Shown in pieces: positions 28,467 to 41,195 of a DNA stretch of 64,000 bases (its first letter is position 1; each line of letters begins with the position of its first letter). The stretch is from Boswellia sacra (Eukaryota; Streptophyta; Magnoliopsida; Sapindales; Burseraceae): NCBI GenBank assembly GCA_013180625.2, contig SNVD02011526.1, forward strand, positions 46,166 to 110,165, given 5' to 3'. Below the pieces are notes generated by a model. The model saw only the letters and a list, made by a program, of their open reading frames with translations. It did no database searches and was not told the DNA's origin. A program made the position numbers and the translations under genes.

Positions 28467-30324
28467 ATGTTTCCCAATACACCCACTCCAGAAATCCATA
28501 ATACTACCAACAAAGAGTTACGTGTTTATTCAAGGAGGGAAAAGGTCCTAGAAGAGGAGTTCCCAACATTTTCTAAGCAAACTCAAGAGTCCAATCCGAC
28601 TAATCCAAGTTCAGAACTTCCAGGTAACACAACTCATAACTTTCACATTGATAATGACTTAGGCATCCCTATTGCATTAAAGAAAGGAGTAAGATCCTGC
28701 ACTCAACATCCTATACATCGGTTTGTTTCATATAAGGGATTGTCCTCTCAATATCGTGGCTTTGTTACTAATATGTCTACTGTTGAAATACCTAGAAATG
28801 TTCAAGAAGCTCTAGGTAAGCTTGAGTGGAGGGCAGCTATTGAAGAAGAGATTAGAGCCCTTATGAAGAATGGCACATGGGAACTCTCTGAATTACCACA
28901 AGGAAAATGACCAGTAGGATGTAAATGGGTCTTCAACGTCAAATACAAACCAGATGGAAGTATAGATCGGTATAAAGCCAGATTGGTGGCAAAAGGATTT
29001 ACTCAAACTTACGGTATTGACTACCAAGAAACCTTCTCCCCGGTTGCTAAGTTAAATATCGTTCGTGTTCTACTCTCACTAGCTGCTAATCTTGACTGGC
29101 CCTTGCATCAAATGGATGTCAAGAATGCATTTTTAAATGGAGAGCTAGAGGAAGAAGTATATATGGAGATTCCACCTGGATTTGAGACCAAGAACAACGT
29201 CCACAAAGTGTGCAAACTTCAAAAATCACTTTATGGACTTAAACAATCACCAAGGGCTTGGTTTGACAGATTCACAAGAGCAGTCAAGCAACATGGGTAC
29301 ATACAGGCGCAAGCCGATCATACTATGTTTGTCAAACACTCGACAAATGGGAGGATTTCTATTCTTATTGTGTATGTGGATGATATAATTATCACCGGAG
29401 ATTTTCATGAAGAAATTGAGAATCTAAAGAAGGGACTCGCTAAAGAATTTGAAATTAAAGACCTAGGATATCTCAAATATTTTCTAGGAATGGAGGTCGC
29501 TAGATCAAAAGCAGGGATTGTTGTTTCTCAACGAAAGTATATCTTGGACCTACTCAAGGAGACATGTATGTTAGGCTGTAGGCCAGCTGACACGCCTATA
29601 GAACCTGGTTACAAAGCATGCTTAGAAGAAGAGAGTCCACCCATTGACAAAGGAGGGTACCAACGCCTCGTGGGGAAACTCATTTACCTCTCCCATACTA
29701 GACCTGACATTGGGTTTGCCGTTAGCTTTGTAAGTTAGTTTATGAATGATCCGAAAGAAGTTCACCAAGAGGCAGTAAATAGAATTCTTAGGTATCTCAA
29801 AATGTCACCGGGAAAAGGGTTGTTTTTTAAGAAAAATACCACCAAAAAGATTGAGGTTTTCACTGATGCTGATTGGACTGGAAGCATAACTGATAGAAGA
29901 TCTACAACTGGCTATTGTACCTACGTTTGGGGAAATTTAGTCACATGGAGGAGTAAAAAACAGACAGTGGTAGCAAGAAGTAGTGCTGAAGCAGAATTTC
30001 GAGCCTTAGCACAAGGAATCTGCGAAGGAATGTGGCTGAAGAGAATACTTAAAGAATTGAGTTACAAACACTTCAATGAAGGTATTTTGTGATAACATGG
30101 CTGCAATAAGTATTGCTAAAAATCCAGTCCATCACGACAGAACTAAGCATGTGGAGCTGGATCGACATTTTATCAAGGAGAAGATTGAGGGTGGCATACT
30201 TAGTCTCAGCCATACTGCAACCAATCTTCAAATAGCTGATGTTCTTACAAAAGGCCTTCCAAGAATTAAATTCGAACTACTGATATCCAAGTTGGGAATG
30301 ATTGACATTTACTCCCCAGCTTGA
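28467..30324 (+). pseudogene. Copia-2 pol, reverse transcriptase and RNase H part
   Basis: RT begins after a TGA at 28908, where the conserved GCKWVF motif follows. KARLVAKGFTQTYGIDYQET, MDVKNAFLNGELEEEVYMEI and YVDDIIITGD (catalytic DD) are present. A TAG at 29736 splits the region. RNase H follows: FTDADWTGSITDRRS, SSAEAEFRALAQGI, then a frameshift near 30080 and FCDNMAAISIAKNPVHHDRT. It ends just before the polypurine tract TTGAGGGGGAG. Confidence 0.9.
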
Positions 30325-30331
30325 GGGGGAG

Positions 30332-30659
30332 TGTAGAAATTCTACATTTAATGATATGATTTTTAGGAATCAGTGTTCTGATTTTTAGGAATTAATGTTA
30401 TGATTTTTAGGAATTAATGTTCTGATTTTTAGGAATTAATTTTCTGATTTTCAGGAATTAATTAGCTGAAATAAATAGATTTAGTCAATGACTAAATTTG
30501 GTTGATTAGCTGTCTTTATTATATATCCCTTGATCAAAGGGATTATTATTTTCTTTCCTTATTTATGGGAGATTTTCTCCCATAAATTTCCTTGTTCCTT
30601 GTACTGGAAATTCATTCAGAAATAAAGTTAATACATTTTCTTTTCCCTAATTATCTTTA
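30332..30659 (+). repeat. Copia-2 3' LTR
   Basis: 328 bases; the 27 extra bases relative to the 5' LTR lie at about 30459-30485. The same tandem 21-base units are present. Confidence 0.93.
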
Positions 30660-30664
30660 GAAGC

Positions 30665-32217
30665 TTATTCATAATTACCACTGTACCGGTTCAGGAAGAA
30701 TTTGGATTGTTTTTAATCCTATGTAGGTTTCTTTAGTTGTTGTAAAAATTTGTGCTCAAATAATTGATTGTCATGTTTCTATGGCAGGGTGTTCTTTTTT
30801 CTGGTCTTGTGTGTATGGATTAAATTCTTAGGAGGAGAGAGAAGACCTTTGGCAGGAAATTATGAGTTTTGTGAGGCAGTGTAATGAGCCTTGGTTGCTT
30901 CAGGTTGATTTTAATGCTGTCGTTAATATAGGTGATGGGATTAGGGGGCTTCTAATTACTGAAACTATGGTGAGCAGCTTTAAGAATTGTCTATTTTCTG
31001 CTGATCTAATGGAACTACAAAGGAGAGGTTACGTGTTTACTTGGACAAATAATCAGGCTGGTGACAACAGAATATAGAGAAAGCTTGATTGGGTTTTTTA
31101 CAATGAATGTTGGGGTGACAAGTTTCAGAACTATGATATGGAGGTTACAGCGTCTAGAATTTCTGATCACTCTCCTCTAATTGTTTCATTGGGTGATTTT
31201 TCAGGAGGGGGCAATATTAAAAAACCTTTTCATTTTTTTGATGTTTGGATTGAGCATCCAGAGTTCAAACAAGTTGGTAGTAGTGTTTGGAATGAGCCAA
31301 TGCAAGGGACTACCATGTATCGAACTGTCCAGATATTAAAGATGCTAAAGAGGAAGCTGAGGGAGTTTAATAAAGGAAATTTTTCTGATTTATCAGGAAA
31401 AGTTCAGCAAGAAGTGATTTGTTAGTGATTCAAGATGATCTTCAAGCGAATCCTTGTAGCCCAGATTTATTGGCCAAAGAGAGGGTTACATACCAGCAAC
31501 TTAGATATTGGCTGAAAAAAGAGGAAAGTTTTATGAAGCAAAAATCTAGAGCGAGGTGGATTTCACTTGGGGATTCCAATACTAAATTTTTTCATAGATC
31601 CATACAGCAACAGAGGGCACACAATAAAATTAAGAACTTAAAGCTTGATGATGGCAGAATTGTGACTGATCAGAAGTCCATTAATGATGGCCTGGTGCAA
31701 TTTTATAAAAACCTTTTTTAAGATAGCAATCAAAATAGGAGATCTGTTGATCATGGTATTATGCAAAGGGGAAAATTGATTAGTTTTGAGGAGGGTGAGA
31801 TGTTATTAGCCCCTGTGTCTTTTGAGGAGGTAAAGAATGCCATGGCTAGTATAGGAAATGATCATGCTCCTGGGCCGGATGGGTTTGGAGGTAGTTTTTT
31901 TTAAGGCATGTTGGGATATAGTGAACGACGTTTGGCAGGTAGTGCAGGAATTTTTTGAGACTGATTTATTGCTTAAACAGATTAATGTTACAACTATTAC
32001 CATCATTCCTAAATGTTAAAATCCTGAAGGTCTAGGTGATTATTGGCCAATTTCTTTTTGTAATACAATTTATAAGTGTATTACGAAGGTTTTAGCTAGT
32101 AGACTTAGTAAATGTTTGGGGAATATAATTCACAGGAACCAGAGTGCTTTCATTCCAGGTAGGAAGATTGGAGAAAATATCTTGTTAGCACATGAGCTAG
32201 TGAGGAATTATCATAGA
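30665..32217 (+). pseudogene. LINE ORF2, endonuclease end and first half of reverse transcriptase
   Basis: Readable pieces in order: endonuclease with WLLQVDFNAVVNIGDGIRGL, RGYVFTWTNNQAGDNRI, KLDWVFYNECWGD and SRISDHSPLIVSLGDF (the SDH-PL catalytic motif). A linker follows with ARWISLGDSNTKFFH, a hallmark of plant LINE ORF2. The RT start is GPDGFGG, ISFCNTIYKCITKVLASRL and IHRNQSAFIPGRKIGENILL. Several stops and a frameshift near 31890. Copia-3 then interrupts after the ELVRNYHR stretch. Confidence 0.88.
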
Positions 32218-32388
32218 TGTTAAATCTCTATATAGGAATTTAGGATTATGTTCCTATTAGATACATATTTGATTCTCTCTTTCCTATTTTATTTCCCCTT
32301 ATTGTACTATATATATGTACGCCTATTTACAATGGAATACACATAAAAATATTTTTCCTACATTTGTTTCTACCTCTCTCTCTCAACA
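32218..32388 (+). repeat. Copia-3 5' LTR
   Basis: Starts TGTTAAATCTC, ends CTCTCTCTCAACA, with a TATATATG run near 32310. It differs from the 3' LTR by several substitutions and a one-base indel. Confidence 0.92.
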
Positions 32389-32400
32389 TGGTATCAGAGC
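32389..32400 (+). promoter_or_regulatory. Copia-3 primer-binding site
   Basis: TGGTATCAGAGC directly follows the 5' LTR. Confidence 0.95.
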
Positions 32401-32971
32401 CTAACATCGTTCCACCAAATTCATCATAAATTTCATAAACCCCAAACACAGTTACTGTTCATTACTGTTTCTCACCGGAGTTACTGTTCATCACTGGCCA
32501 CCAGCACATCACCCATCACCGAATACATCAACTTGTAGATCGGGCCGTCCCCATCATTCTTCCCTTCATCACCGTCACCAGAATCTCACCGAAAACCCTT
32601 CAAATCGCCAAAAAGATCGTTCGTCACTTTACTGTTCATCAACCCTAACGTTTCTGCCTAAGCCAAATCAGCCACCTTCGATCAGCGGTGACAATCACCG
32701 CCTGCACGTCTGAGATTGCCGATCGCCGGCGACCAAAAGCCCCCTGCCTCCGCCGAAAAATTTCACCGAAAATATTTTTTTATCACCGAAAAATCTGCTG
32801 TTTAGTTCAAATATGGCCGGAAATCACTCTATTAAAGTCACCGGTCAATGGTGAACAAAACCTATCTGTCTGTGTTAAAAAAAAAGGTCTGCCAAAATAT
32901 TTTTTGGGTTACCGGAAAAATTTTTCGATCGTCGAAAAACTGCAGTCTCACCTGAATCTGATTGAAAAATT
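32401..32971 (+). other. Copia-3 leader, 570 bases without a gene
   Basis: Untranslated leader between primer-binding site and gag, richer in C and A than the surroundings, with repeated TTACTGTTCATCAC-type words. An open frame of 100 codons (32688-32990) is not recognisable. Confidence 0.6.
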
Positions 32972-33900
32972 GTGTTTGAGGTTTCCATGACTTCTCAACT
33001 GTCCTCTAATCCTCCCGGAGTTGGTGGTTCCATCACAACCATAAAATTGAATGACTCCAATTACAAGTTATGGGCAAAAGCAGTAACCAAATATTTGATT
33101 AGCCAAGGGAAACATAATTATCTTACACAAGATCCTCCATCGTCTGATTCAAAGGAGTATGCTAAATGAATTCAGGAAGACAATTTGATTACTATATGGT
33201 TGTAGAATAGTATGGAGCTATCACTTGCAGCAACTGTGATGTGGGTTGACACTACAAAAAAGTTGTGGAATTCACTTCAAGACAGGTTTGGCGGCTCTCA
33301 AAATGTCTATAACATTTTTAATGTTTACTCTACCTTATTTTCTTGTCAGCAAGGTGCTAGAACGTTAAGTGAATATTTAGGAGAAATCGAAGGATTAATG
33401 GGTGAGCTTAACTTTTATCATCCTGTTACTACTGATGTTGAGATATTACGTAAACAACGAGAAGAATTATTTGTTGTTAAGTTCCTGTCTAGCTTAAATC
33501 CTATCTATGAAAGTGCTAAGAATAGTATCTTGACTGAGAAAGATCTCCCAAGTCTTAAAATTGAATATGCTCGACTCCGACGGTTACCCACCTCTCAACA
33601 TAATCAGGAAGCCTATGCCTTAGTTGTGTCTGGTAGTCGAGGCAGAGGATCCTTTTCTTGATAGAGTAGAGGGCGTGTTAGAGGTCGAGGTGGAAGAGCT
33701 CCTTGTTCCCATTGTGGTAGACTTAATAATCCTTCAGAAAAGTGTTGGGATAAGTTTGGAAAACCTGAATGGGCAAATCAAAGCTCTGAGGAGCGTCTTT
33801 CTGTTGGTAATTCATCTAACTCTCATGCTCCACCTTCTGCGCAGTCTGCTCAGAAATCTGAAAGTCAACCAGTCGATGAGCCGTCCGCTTCCTTAGTCCA
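32972..33900 (+). pseudogene. Copia-3 gag, broken
   Basis: Begins MTSQLSSNPPGVGGSITTIK, LNDSNYKLWAKAVTKYLIS (copia gag start). Stops fall near 33167 and 33205. It continues as LWNSLQDRFGGSQNVYNIFN, then TLSEYLGEIEGLMGELNFY, then after another stop the knuckle CSHCGRLNNPSEKC. Confidence 0.88.
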
Positions 33901-36244
33901 AACAGGTAGGTCCACTGCCTTATTTTCTTCTTCGAACCCACATCATTGGTTTATAGACTCTGGAGCTTCTTCTCACATGACTGGTAATGATTTTCTTTTT
34001 AGTTCATTTATCCCTTCTAACAAACAGTCATCAGTCGTTCTTGCTGATGGTTCTAAAACCCAAGTACAAGGGTCTGGAACCATTCGTACATCTAGTTTTC
34101 ATTTATCTTTGGTGTTACATGTTCCTAGATTTCCTGTTAATCTTTTATCCGTTAGCCAGTTAACCAAGAATTTAAATTGCTCAGTCACTTTTTTTCCATC
34201 CTATTGTATTTTTCAGGATCTTGGTATGAAAAAGATGATTGGTGGTGGGCATAAAAAGAATGGTGTTTATCACTTGTTTGAAGCACTTTCGTCCTCTCAT
34301 ACAGCTCTTGCTTCGTCTGTCTCTCCAGAACAATGGCATTATCGTTTAGGTCACCCTTCAAATAAATTGCTTCAGCATATGGGTTTTTCTAGTCCAACTC
34401 AAATTGAATGTGAGTCTTGTCAGTTAGGTAAACATTCTCGTTTTTCATTTCGTAGTCGAGTCAATAAAATTAGTGACCAACCGTTTGATTTGGTTCACTC
34501 AGATGTATGGGGTCCTTGTCGAGTTACCAACAGTCATGGGTTTAAATATTTTGTATCCTTTGTGGATGATCATTCTAGAGTTACTTGGTTGTATTTGTTA
34601 AAAGATCAATCTGAGGTCCCTAGTATGTTTCAAATGTTTTACAATGAAATAAAGACTCAGTTTGGTATTTCTATTAAAGTTTTACGTTCTGATAATGCTT
34701 TAGAATATACTTCTTCCTCGTTATTTACTTTTTGTAGCACTAATGGGATCTTACATCAAACATCATATGCTTACACCCCTCAGCAGAATGGAGTTGCTGA
34801 GCGAAAAAATAGACATTTGTTAGATGTGGTTCGAACTCTGTTATTTCATATGAAAGTCCCATCAAAATATTGAGGAGAAGCTTTACTTACCGCCTGTTAC
34901 CTCATTAATCGGGTTCCTTCTGCTGTCCTTAATTTTCAGTCTCCATACTCTATCTTATTCCCTAATCAACCTGTTTTTCCTCTTCCTCCTCATATTTTTT
35001 GTTGTGTTTGTTTTGTCCATCTTCAGAGGGTTTCTGATAAACTGTCTCCTCGATCCACCAAATGTATTTTTCTTGGGTATTCTAGAACTCAGAAAGCTTA
35101 CAAATGTCTTGACCCTTGCTCGGGAAAAACTTTTGTCAGTGCAGATGTCACCTTTTTTGAGTCCACACCATATTATTCATCGAGTGGTTTTAGACTTGAA
35201 ACTGGTCTAGTTGATCCTCCAATACCGGTGTCAGTTCTATCGTGTCGCTCAACTCTACCGCTCCTAGTTTATTCTAGGCAAAAACCACATCAATCGCGTG
35301 CTACACAAGATGATTTACCACTCCCTGATCTGCCCGTCACTCAAGCTTCTGCTTCTACTCCAGATCCGACTCCTCCTACAAATGAGTATTCCGATCTTGA
35401 TCTCCCTATTGCTCTTCGCAAAGGTATTAGAAATTCTCAGAGGTATCCTATCTCTCAGTTTGTCTCCTTTAATGCCTTATCAAGGTCTGCTCGCTTCTTT
35501 GCTTTGTGTTTGTTTGTGGTTTCTATTCCTAAAAATTACCAGGAAGCTTTAGCTCATCCTGGCTGAAGGAAAGCTATGGAAGATGAGATATAAGTTTTAT
35601 GTGATCGTGGTACATGGGAGTTACAAAAATTATCAGACAGTAAAGAAGTGGTTAGTTGTCGTTGGGTCTTTGTTATCAAAGATCATCCTGATAGTACTAT
35701 TGAACAATTAAAAGCTTGTCTTGTTACTAAATGTACACTCAAACTTATGGTGTAAACTATGGTGAGATTTTTTCTCCGGTTGCCAGACTCAATTCAGTTC
35801 GAATTCTCATTTCCCTTGCTGTGTTTTTTACCTGGCCTCTCTTCCAGCTAGATGTCAAAAATGCCTTCTTGTATGGTGATTTACACGATGAGGTTTATAT
35901 GGAGCAACCACCTGGATTTGTTGCTCAAGAGGAGTTAACAAACTCTGTTTGTAAGTTACAGAAGGCTATTTATGGTCTGACGTAGTCACCTAGGGCCTGG
36001 TTTGAAAAATTGAGTGGCGTTTTGGCTTCGATCAACTTCTCCCGTTGTCAATCTGATCACTCAGTATTTGTTAAACATACAAGATCAGGTATGGTTATAC
36101 TTGTGGTGTATGTAGATGATATCATTGTGACTGAGAGTGATTCTAATGGCATAGAAGAAGTGAAAAGACATCTAAAGACGTATTTTCAAACAAAAGACTT
36201 AGGGCAACTCAGATACTTTCTTGGAATTGAAGTTTTAAGGAGTA
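33901..36244 (+). pseudogene. Copia-3 pol, protease to mid reverse transcriptase
   Basis: Protease HWFIDSGASSHMTG, zinc finger WHYRLGHPSNKLLQHM ... CESCQLGKH, and integrase core HSDVWGPCRVTN, RSDNALEYT, PQQNGVAERKNRH. A TGA at about 34871 falls in the conserved post-core motif (YWGEA). RT pieces: VNYGEIFSPVARLNSVRILI, LDVKNAFLYGDLHDEVYMEQ and YVDDIIVTESDS, with stops near 35565, 35590, 35754 and 35984. Gypsy-1 interrupts after LGIEVLRS. Confidence 0.88.
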
Positions 36245-36664
36245 TGGTATGATTCTGATTTTTCACTAACACACACACAAAATCTTGACAGAATTCGGAA
36301 ATTTAGAAATGAAAATTAGAACTATGAGTATGTAGATTTAAGAGAATTAGGTTGAACGTATAGCTGTTTGGCAGTGTTTTGAGAGCCCTGCCTCTCTGCA
36401 AGAGATTTTTCTCTCTTTCAAAAGTTTGTTAGGAATCTTCTCTCCCTCTTTTCTCTCTTTCTTTTCTTATTTATACTCTAACTAACTTCTCCAGCTTAGC
36501 TTAACAGCTCAGCACAAAAATAACAAAAAAAAAACATAACAGAAAATAAAAGGAAGTCATCATTCCTTGCTAACTACCCAGCTTCACCAATTTCCCCTGT
36601 TTCTTCCATGCTTTACTGTCTGCTATGTCGTCTAGCATATGTGAATCTAATGGGAGGTCTATCA
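36245..36664 (-). repeat. Gypsy-1 3' LTR
   Basis: On the minus strand it starts TGATAGACCTCCC and ends ATCATACCA. It is preceded by a G-rich polypurine tract (GGGTGGGGGGTAA, 36665-36677). Confidence 0.93.
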
Positions 36665-36720
36665 TTACCCCCCACCCAAGCATGCACCTTGTCCTCAAGG
36701 TGAAAGTGAGGAAATTGCTG

Positions 36721-37269
36721 TCAAACTAACTCAAACTGCTCCCAAGTTGCCTCAAAGTCAGGGAGATCCTTCCATTTAATAAGAACTTCACTAATAGCTC
36801 CAGAGCTGTCTGATTTGTGGCGTATATTCAGAACTTCCTCAGGTTCCAGCACCAATTCCATGGTAGAACTCAATTGGTTGGGAAGTAGAGATGAGACAGG
36901 AGCATTTCCCATCATCTTCTTAAGTTGAGATACATGGAAAACAGGATGCACAGCTGATCCTTCTGGTAATTGTAGTTTATAAGCCACCTGTCCAATCCTT
37001 TTCTCTACTGGAAAAGGTCCATAGTACCTTGAACTCAACTTCTCATTTCTTCTTCTAGCCAGGGATTGTTGTCTATAGGGTTGTAGTTTAAGATAAACTA
37101 GATCCTCTTCTTGGAATTGAACATCACGTCGCTTTCCATCCGCTAACTCTTTCATTCTGTTTTGAGCTGCTTGTAAATTTTCCTTTAACTCATCCAGGAC
37201 AGCATCCATTTCTTCCAATAAATGCTCTACTGATGCAACTGAAGTAGAGGACTGCCCATATCGAACCAA
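36721..37269 (-). pseudogene. Gypsy-1 pol: integrase C-terminus and chromodomain-like tail
   Basis: 182 codons. It contains RRNEKLSSRYYGPFPVEKRI and AYKLQLPEGSAVHPVFHVSQ (GPY/F integrase tail), then VLNIRHKSDSSGAISEVLIK and WKDLPDFEATWEQFELV, the chromodomain-like module that guides chromovirus integration to chromatin. A frame break (37270-37407) separates it from the main pol frame, leaving LHWAEYWYNTTYHTST-like text in another frame. Confidence 0.9.
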
Positions 37270-37407
37270 TGGGGGAGGATCTCTTCCATAGAGGATCTTA
37301 AAAGGAGAGGTTTTGGTTGAGGTATGGTAAGTAGTATTATACCAATATTCAGCCCAATGTAGCTATTTAGCCTATTGCTTAGGTTTCCCAGCAACAAAGC
37401 ATCTTAG

Positions 37408-39225
37408 CTATGTTTCTAAGCAACGGTTCACCACCTCCGATTGTCCATCGGTTTGAGGGTGGTAGGCTGTTCTTCGTTTCAGCTGAGTGTCCTGCAACTT
37501 GAATATTTCAGTCCAAAATAAGCTGAGGAAGATTCGATCTCTATCCATAATAATGGAACGTGGGATGCCATGGAGTTTAACAATTTGTTTAGTGAATAGG
37601 TCAGCTACAGTTTGGGCAGTGAAGGGATGTCTTAAGGGCAAGAAATGCCCATATTTACTCAACCTGTCCACCACAACCAGTATAGTATCATATCCGTTCG
37701 ATTTTGGTAAACCTTCAATGAAGTCCATTGAGATATCTTCCCAAACTTGATTGGGAATTGGTAAGGGTTGGAGGAGACCTACTGGTGAAAGAGCTAAATA
37801 TTTATTTTGTTGACAAACACTGCATGATTCCACATAGGCCTTGATTTCCCTCTTCATGCCTGTCCAATAGAATTCCCTAGACAGCCGCTGAGTAGTTTTA
37901 AGCAACCCCAAATGTCCTCCTACAGGGCTGTCATGGAACTCTTTGAGTAGTTTAGGAATCATAGAAGATTTTTTACTTAAAACAATCCTCCCTTTGTATA
38001 GTAATCTCCCTTGAACCACTGCATATCCCTCCTGATTAGTGGTTCCAGCTAGTAAGGCAGCCCTCAAATCCCTCAATTCTGCATCTTCTTCGAGTTCCTT
38101 GTCCACTTCATCAAAGTTTAAGGCTGGGGAAAATGATAGGGTAGCAAATTCAGGATGCCTGGACAAGGCATCTACTGCCTTATTTTCCAAGCTCGGTTTG
38201 TACTGAATTTCAAAGTCGAATCCCAATAGTTTGGTCAGCCATTTTTGATGTTCAACACTAACCAGCCGCTGTTCCAAGAGGTATTTTAAACTTCTTTGAT
38301 AAGTTCGAACCACAAATCTTCTGCTTAAGAGGTAGGGCCGCCACTTTTGGACTGCCAATACAATTGCAATCAGTTCTCTTTCATAGACTGATTTGAGCCT
38401 CTCACTTGGAGGAAGTTTGTGGCTAAAATAAGCTACTGGTCTATTCTGTTGAGTCAATACTGCACCAATTCCTACTCCAGAAGCATCAGATTCAATACAA
38501 AAAGGTTCTGAAAAATTTGGTAAACCTAGCATAGGAACTGTAGTCATTGCCAATTTCAGCTTGTTAAAAGCTTCATTGGCCTTTTCATTCCAATTAAAAC
38601 CATCCTTCCTGAGTTGTTCTGTTAACGGAGCAGCCAAAGTTCCATACCCTGACACAAACTTCCTGTAGTGCCCAGTCAACCCCAAGAAGCCCCGCAATTC
38701 TTTCAAATTTTTAGGGATAGGCCACTGCACCATTACTTTAATTTTAGAATCATCAACAGCAACCCTATCTTTGGAAATCACATGGCCGAGATATTCAAAG
38801 CTGCTTTGAGCAAACAAACATTTCTTTTGATTTGCAAACAACTGCTGATCAACTAGAATTTTTAAAACAGCCGACAAATGCTGCAGGTGATCCTGCATGT
38901 TACTGCTGTATACCAAAATATCATCAAAGAAAACTAGAACAAATTTTGTTAGGTACTTCCGAAATATATCATTTATCAATGCCTGAAATGTCGAAGGAGC
39001 ATTTGTGAGACCAAAGGGCATCACGAGAAATTCGTAGTGCCCATCATGTGTTCTAAATGCTGTTTTGTAGACATCTTTAGGCTTAACCCGAATTTGATGA
39101 TATCCTGACTTGAGATCCAGTTTAGAGAATACACAAGCCCCATGTAATTCATCCAGGAGTTCGTCAATCATAGGAATTGGATATTTGTCTGGGACAGTGG
39201 CTTGATTTAGTGCTCTATAGTCCAC
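37408..39225 (-). CDS. Gypsy-1 pol: reverse transcriptase, RNase H, integrase core
   Basis: 605 codons, starting MDYRALNQATVPDKYPIPMI inside RT; the first RT residues lie upstream across a stop. [40 protein letters not shown] and FVLVFFDDILVYSSNMQDHL (catalytic DD) follow. RNase H: FCIESDASGVGIGAVLTQ, then AYFSHKLPPSERLKSVYERE. Integrase: H2C2 region GGHLGLLKTTQRLSREFYWT ... CSVCQQNK, then [55 protein letters not shown]. Catalytic D, D and E are present. Confidence 0.92.
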   Translation of the reverse strand: MDYRALNQATVPDKYPIPMIDELLDELHGACVFSKLDLKSGYHQIRVKPKDVYKTAFRTHDGHYEFLVMPFGLTNAPSTFQALINDIFRKYLTKFVLVFFDDILVYSSNMQDHLQHLSAVLKILVDQQLFANQKKCLFAQSSFEYLGHVISKDRVAVDDSKIKVMVQWPIPKNLKELRGFLGLTGHYRKFVSGYGTLAAPLTEQLRKDGFNWNEKANEAFNKLKLAMTTVPMLGLPNFSEPFCIESDASGVGIGAVLTQQNRPVAYFSHKLPPSERLKSVYERELIAIVLAVQKWRPYLLSRRFVVRTYQRSLKYLLEQRLVSVEHQKWLTKLLGFDFEIQYKPSLENKAVDALSRHPEFATLSFSPALNFDEVDKELEEDAELRDLRAALLAGTTNQEGYAVVQGRLLYKGRIVLSKKSSMIPKLLKEFHDSPVGGHLGLLKTTQRLSREFYWTGMKREIKAYVESCSVCQQNKYLALSPVGLLQPLPIPNQVWEDISMDFIEGLPKSNGYDTILVVVDRLSKYGHFLPLRHPFTAQTVADLFTKQIVKLHGIPRSIIMDRDRIFLSLFWTEIFKLQDTQLKRRTAYHPQTDGQSEVVNRCLET

Positions 39226-39299
39226 ACAGAACCTTCAGCTACCATCCTTTTTCTTAACAAGTAATACCGGGCTAGAAAAAGGGCTACTGTTGGCTCTAA

Positions 39300-41165
39300 T
39301 TATCCCTGCTGCCAGCATTTCTTGTACCAATTTTTCAATCTCATTTTTCTGTATCTATGGATATCTATAGGGTCGGACACTAATCGGTTTGCATCCCTCT
39401 CTAAGGACAATAGCATGTTCCTTTCCTCTAGGAGGGGGTAGGCCAGGAGGCATTGAAAAAACCTCCTGAAATTCATTGAGAATATTCTCCACTGTCTTAG
39501 GAACTGCACTGGAGACAATGTCTTGTGTCACTGATAAAGCACTCAGTTCCAGCAATATTCCCTGCCCACCATTTTGTACTACTTTCATAATATTCTTATA
39601 TTTCACCTGAGTTCGACTAAGACTAGGATCCCTTTGAAGAACCACTGTCGTACCATTAATCTTAAACTCCATGGTCAATTCCCTACAATTGAATTTTATA
39701 ACTCCCAAATTTTGTAGCCACATCATCCCCAACACCACGTCAGACCCCCCCAGGCTCAAGGGTAAGAAGTCCTCTATTATTTCTACTCCCTGCACTGACA
39801 GACTTATCCCTTTACAAACACCAGCCCCCTTGATAAGGTCCCCTGTCCCCAAAAGAACTCCACATTTTTCTGTATCATCAACTGGTAAATTCAATTTACT
39901 CACCAGGGCCTGTGAAATAAAATTGTGAGTAGCTCCATGATCAATCAGCACAATAACTTCTTCATCTCCAATTGTCCCCTTCAATTTAATTGTTTTAGGG
40001 GTAGTGAGTCCTACAACAGAATTCATGGAGAGCTCCACAACTTCTGTTTCTACTGAATTTTCCCGCTTATCCTCAGCAGCAACAACCTCTGCTTCAAGCT
40101 GATGATCCTCCACTTCTTGGATCACTAACACCTGGAGTTCTCTAAACCGACATCTGTGTCCTGGAGAAAATTTCTCTTCACACTTGTAACATAGGCCCTT
40201 TTCCCTCCTCTCTTGCAATTCTGCATCGGTGACTCTCTTGAATGAAGCTCCAGGATTAGGAAGTGGTTTCTTGGTCACTGCCCAACTTGATGCTGGTGGT
40301 AAATTATTCTGTGTCTTTAGACTGGTACCAGAATGTGTGTATGTTCCCTTTCCTGATACACTGCCCATTCCAGTTCTGGATTTACTTAGTATTAGATTTC
40401 TGTCCTCCACTCTCTGGGCCAATTCCATCAATTGGGCCAGCCCACTGGGCTGTAACAGTCTCAGCTCGGCCCGTATTTCAGATTGAGTCCATTGATATAG
40501 CCTCCCTCCAGGACATTGTCAGAGACGTCGTGCAGAGTCGACGCCAACGCTTCAAACTAATGCCGGTACTCTCAGACAGTACCTATCTGTCTCAATGCCA
40601 GAAGTTTCTCATAGCCCGATCCCTCCTGTGAAGACCTGAACTGATCCAGCATTAGACCTTTCATCTCTTCCCAACTCCTCATCAGTCGCCGGCGGTCTTC
40701 CCACTGGAACCACGACAGTGCTTCTCCTTCGAAACACACCTTCCGCTGATTCTATCTTCTCTATCGGACTCAGACGATTCAGCGCAAAGTACCTCTCGGC
40801 TCTAAAGATCCATCCACCGGGATCCGCGCCGTCAAATATCGGCATCTCCAGTCGGCGTGGCGGTCGAAAATCTATTCTGTGATTTTCGCCACCGTTAAAA
40901 CCACCAGATCCTGGAGGAGGAGTCGATGATCCCTCGCCAACACTTCCCGACGCGAGCCTCGCACTCCTACCTTTCATTTCAGAGGTCCTTTCCGGCTTAC
41001 TATCAAACTTCTCCGCCATCGATTCCAGCTTCTCTAACACCGTCGCCAGATTTTGTTCAAGCAATTGAACCTTAGTCATCCGTTCCATGACAACTCCAAT
41101 ATCTCCCTGAAACTGTGTAAGTTTTTCCTCAATCACGTCCATTCTTGCTTCTCCCTTCTTAGCCA
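39300..41165 (-). pseudogene. Gypsy-1 gag and protease, broken
   Basis: The start MAKKGEARMDVIEEKLTQF near 41165 begins a coiled-coil gag N-terminus, then RLEMPIFDGADPGGWIFRAE (Retrotrans_gag start). A frame break lies near 40430-40610. The 40431-39355 frame holds the CCHC-like CYKCEEKFSPGHRC, then the protease VIVLIDHGATHNFISQALV (normally DSGATHNFI; here DHG, a lost active-site Ser) and the region before RT. The 39518-39300 piece is the RT-proximal linker. Confidence 0.88.
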
Positions 41166-41180
41166 TCTCAAGATCTTGAT

Positions 41181-41192
41181 GCTCTGATACCA
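41181..41192 (-). promoter_or_regulatory. Gypsy-1 primer-binding site
   Basis: TGGTATCAGAGC on the minus strand, three bases after the 5' LTR. Confidence 0.93.
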
Positions 41193-41195
41193 AAT

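Larger units (their letters stand above)
25545..30659 (+). mobile_element. Copia-2: Ty1/copia retrotransposon, decayed
   Basis: LTRs of 301 and 328 bases bound gag and pol. The target duplication GAAGC is perfect (25540-25544 and 30660-30664). The plus-strand order gag, protease, integrase, RT, RNase H is complete, but at least five in-frame stops and two frame changes disable it. It lies in the LINE endonuclease. Confidence 0.95.
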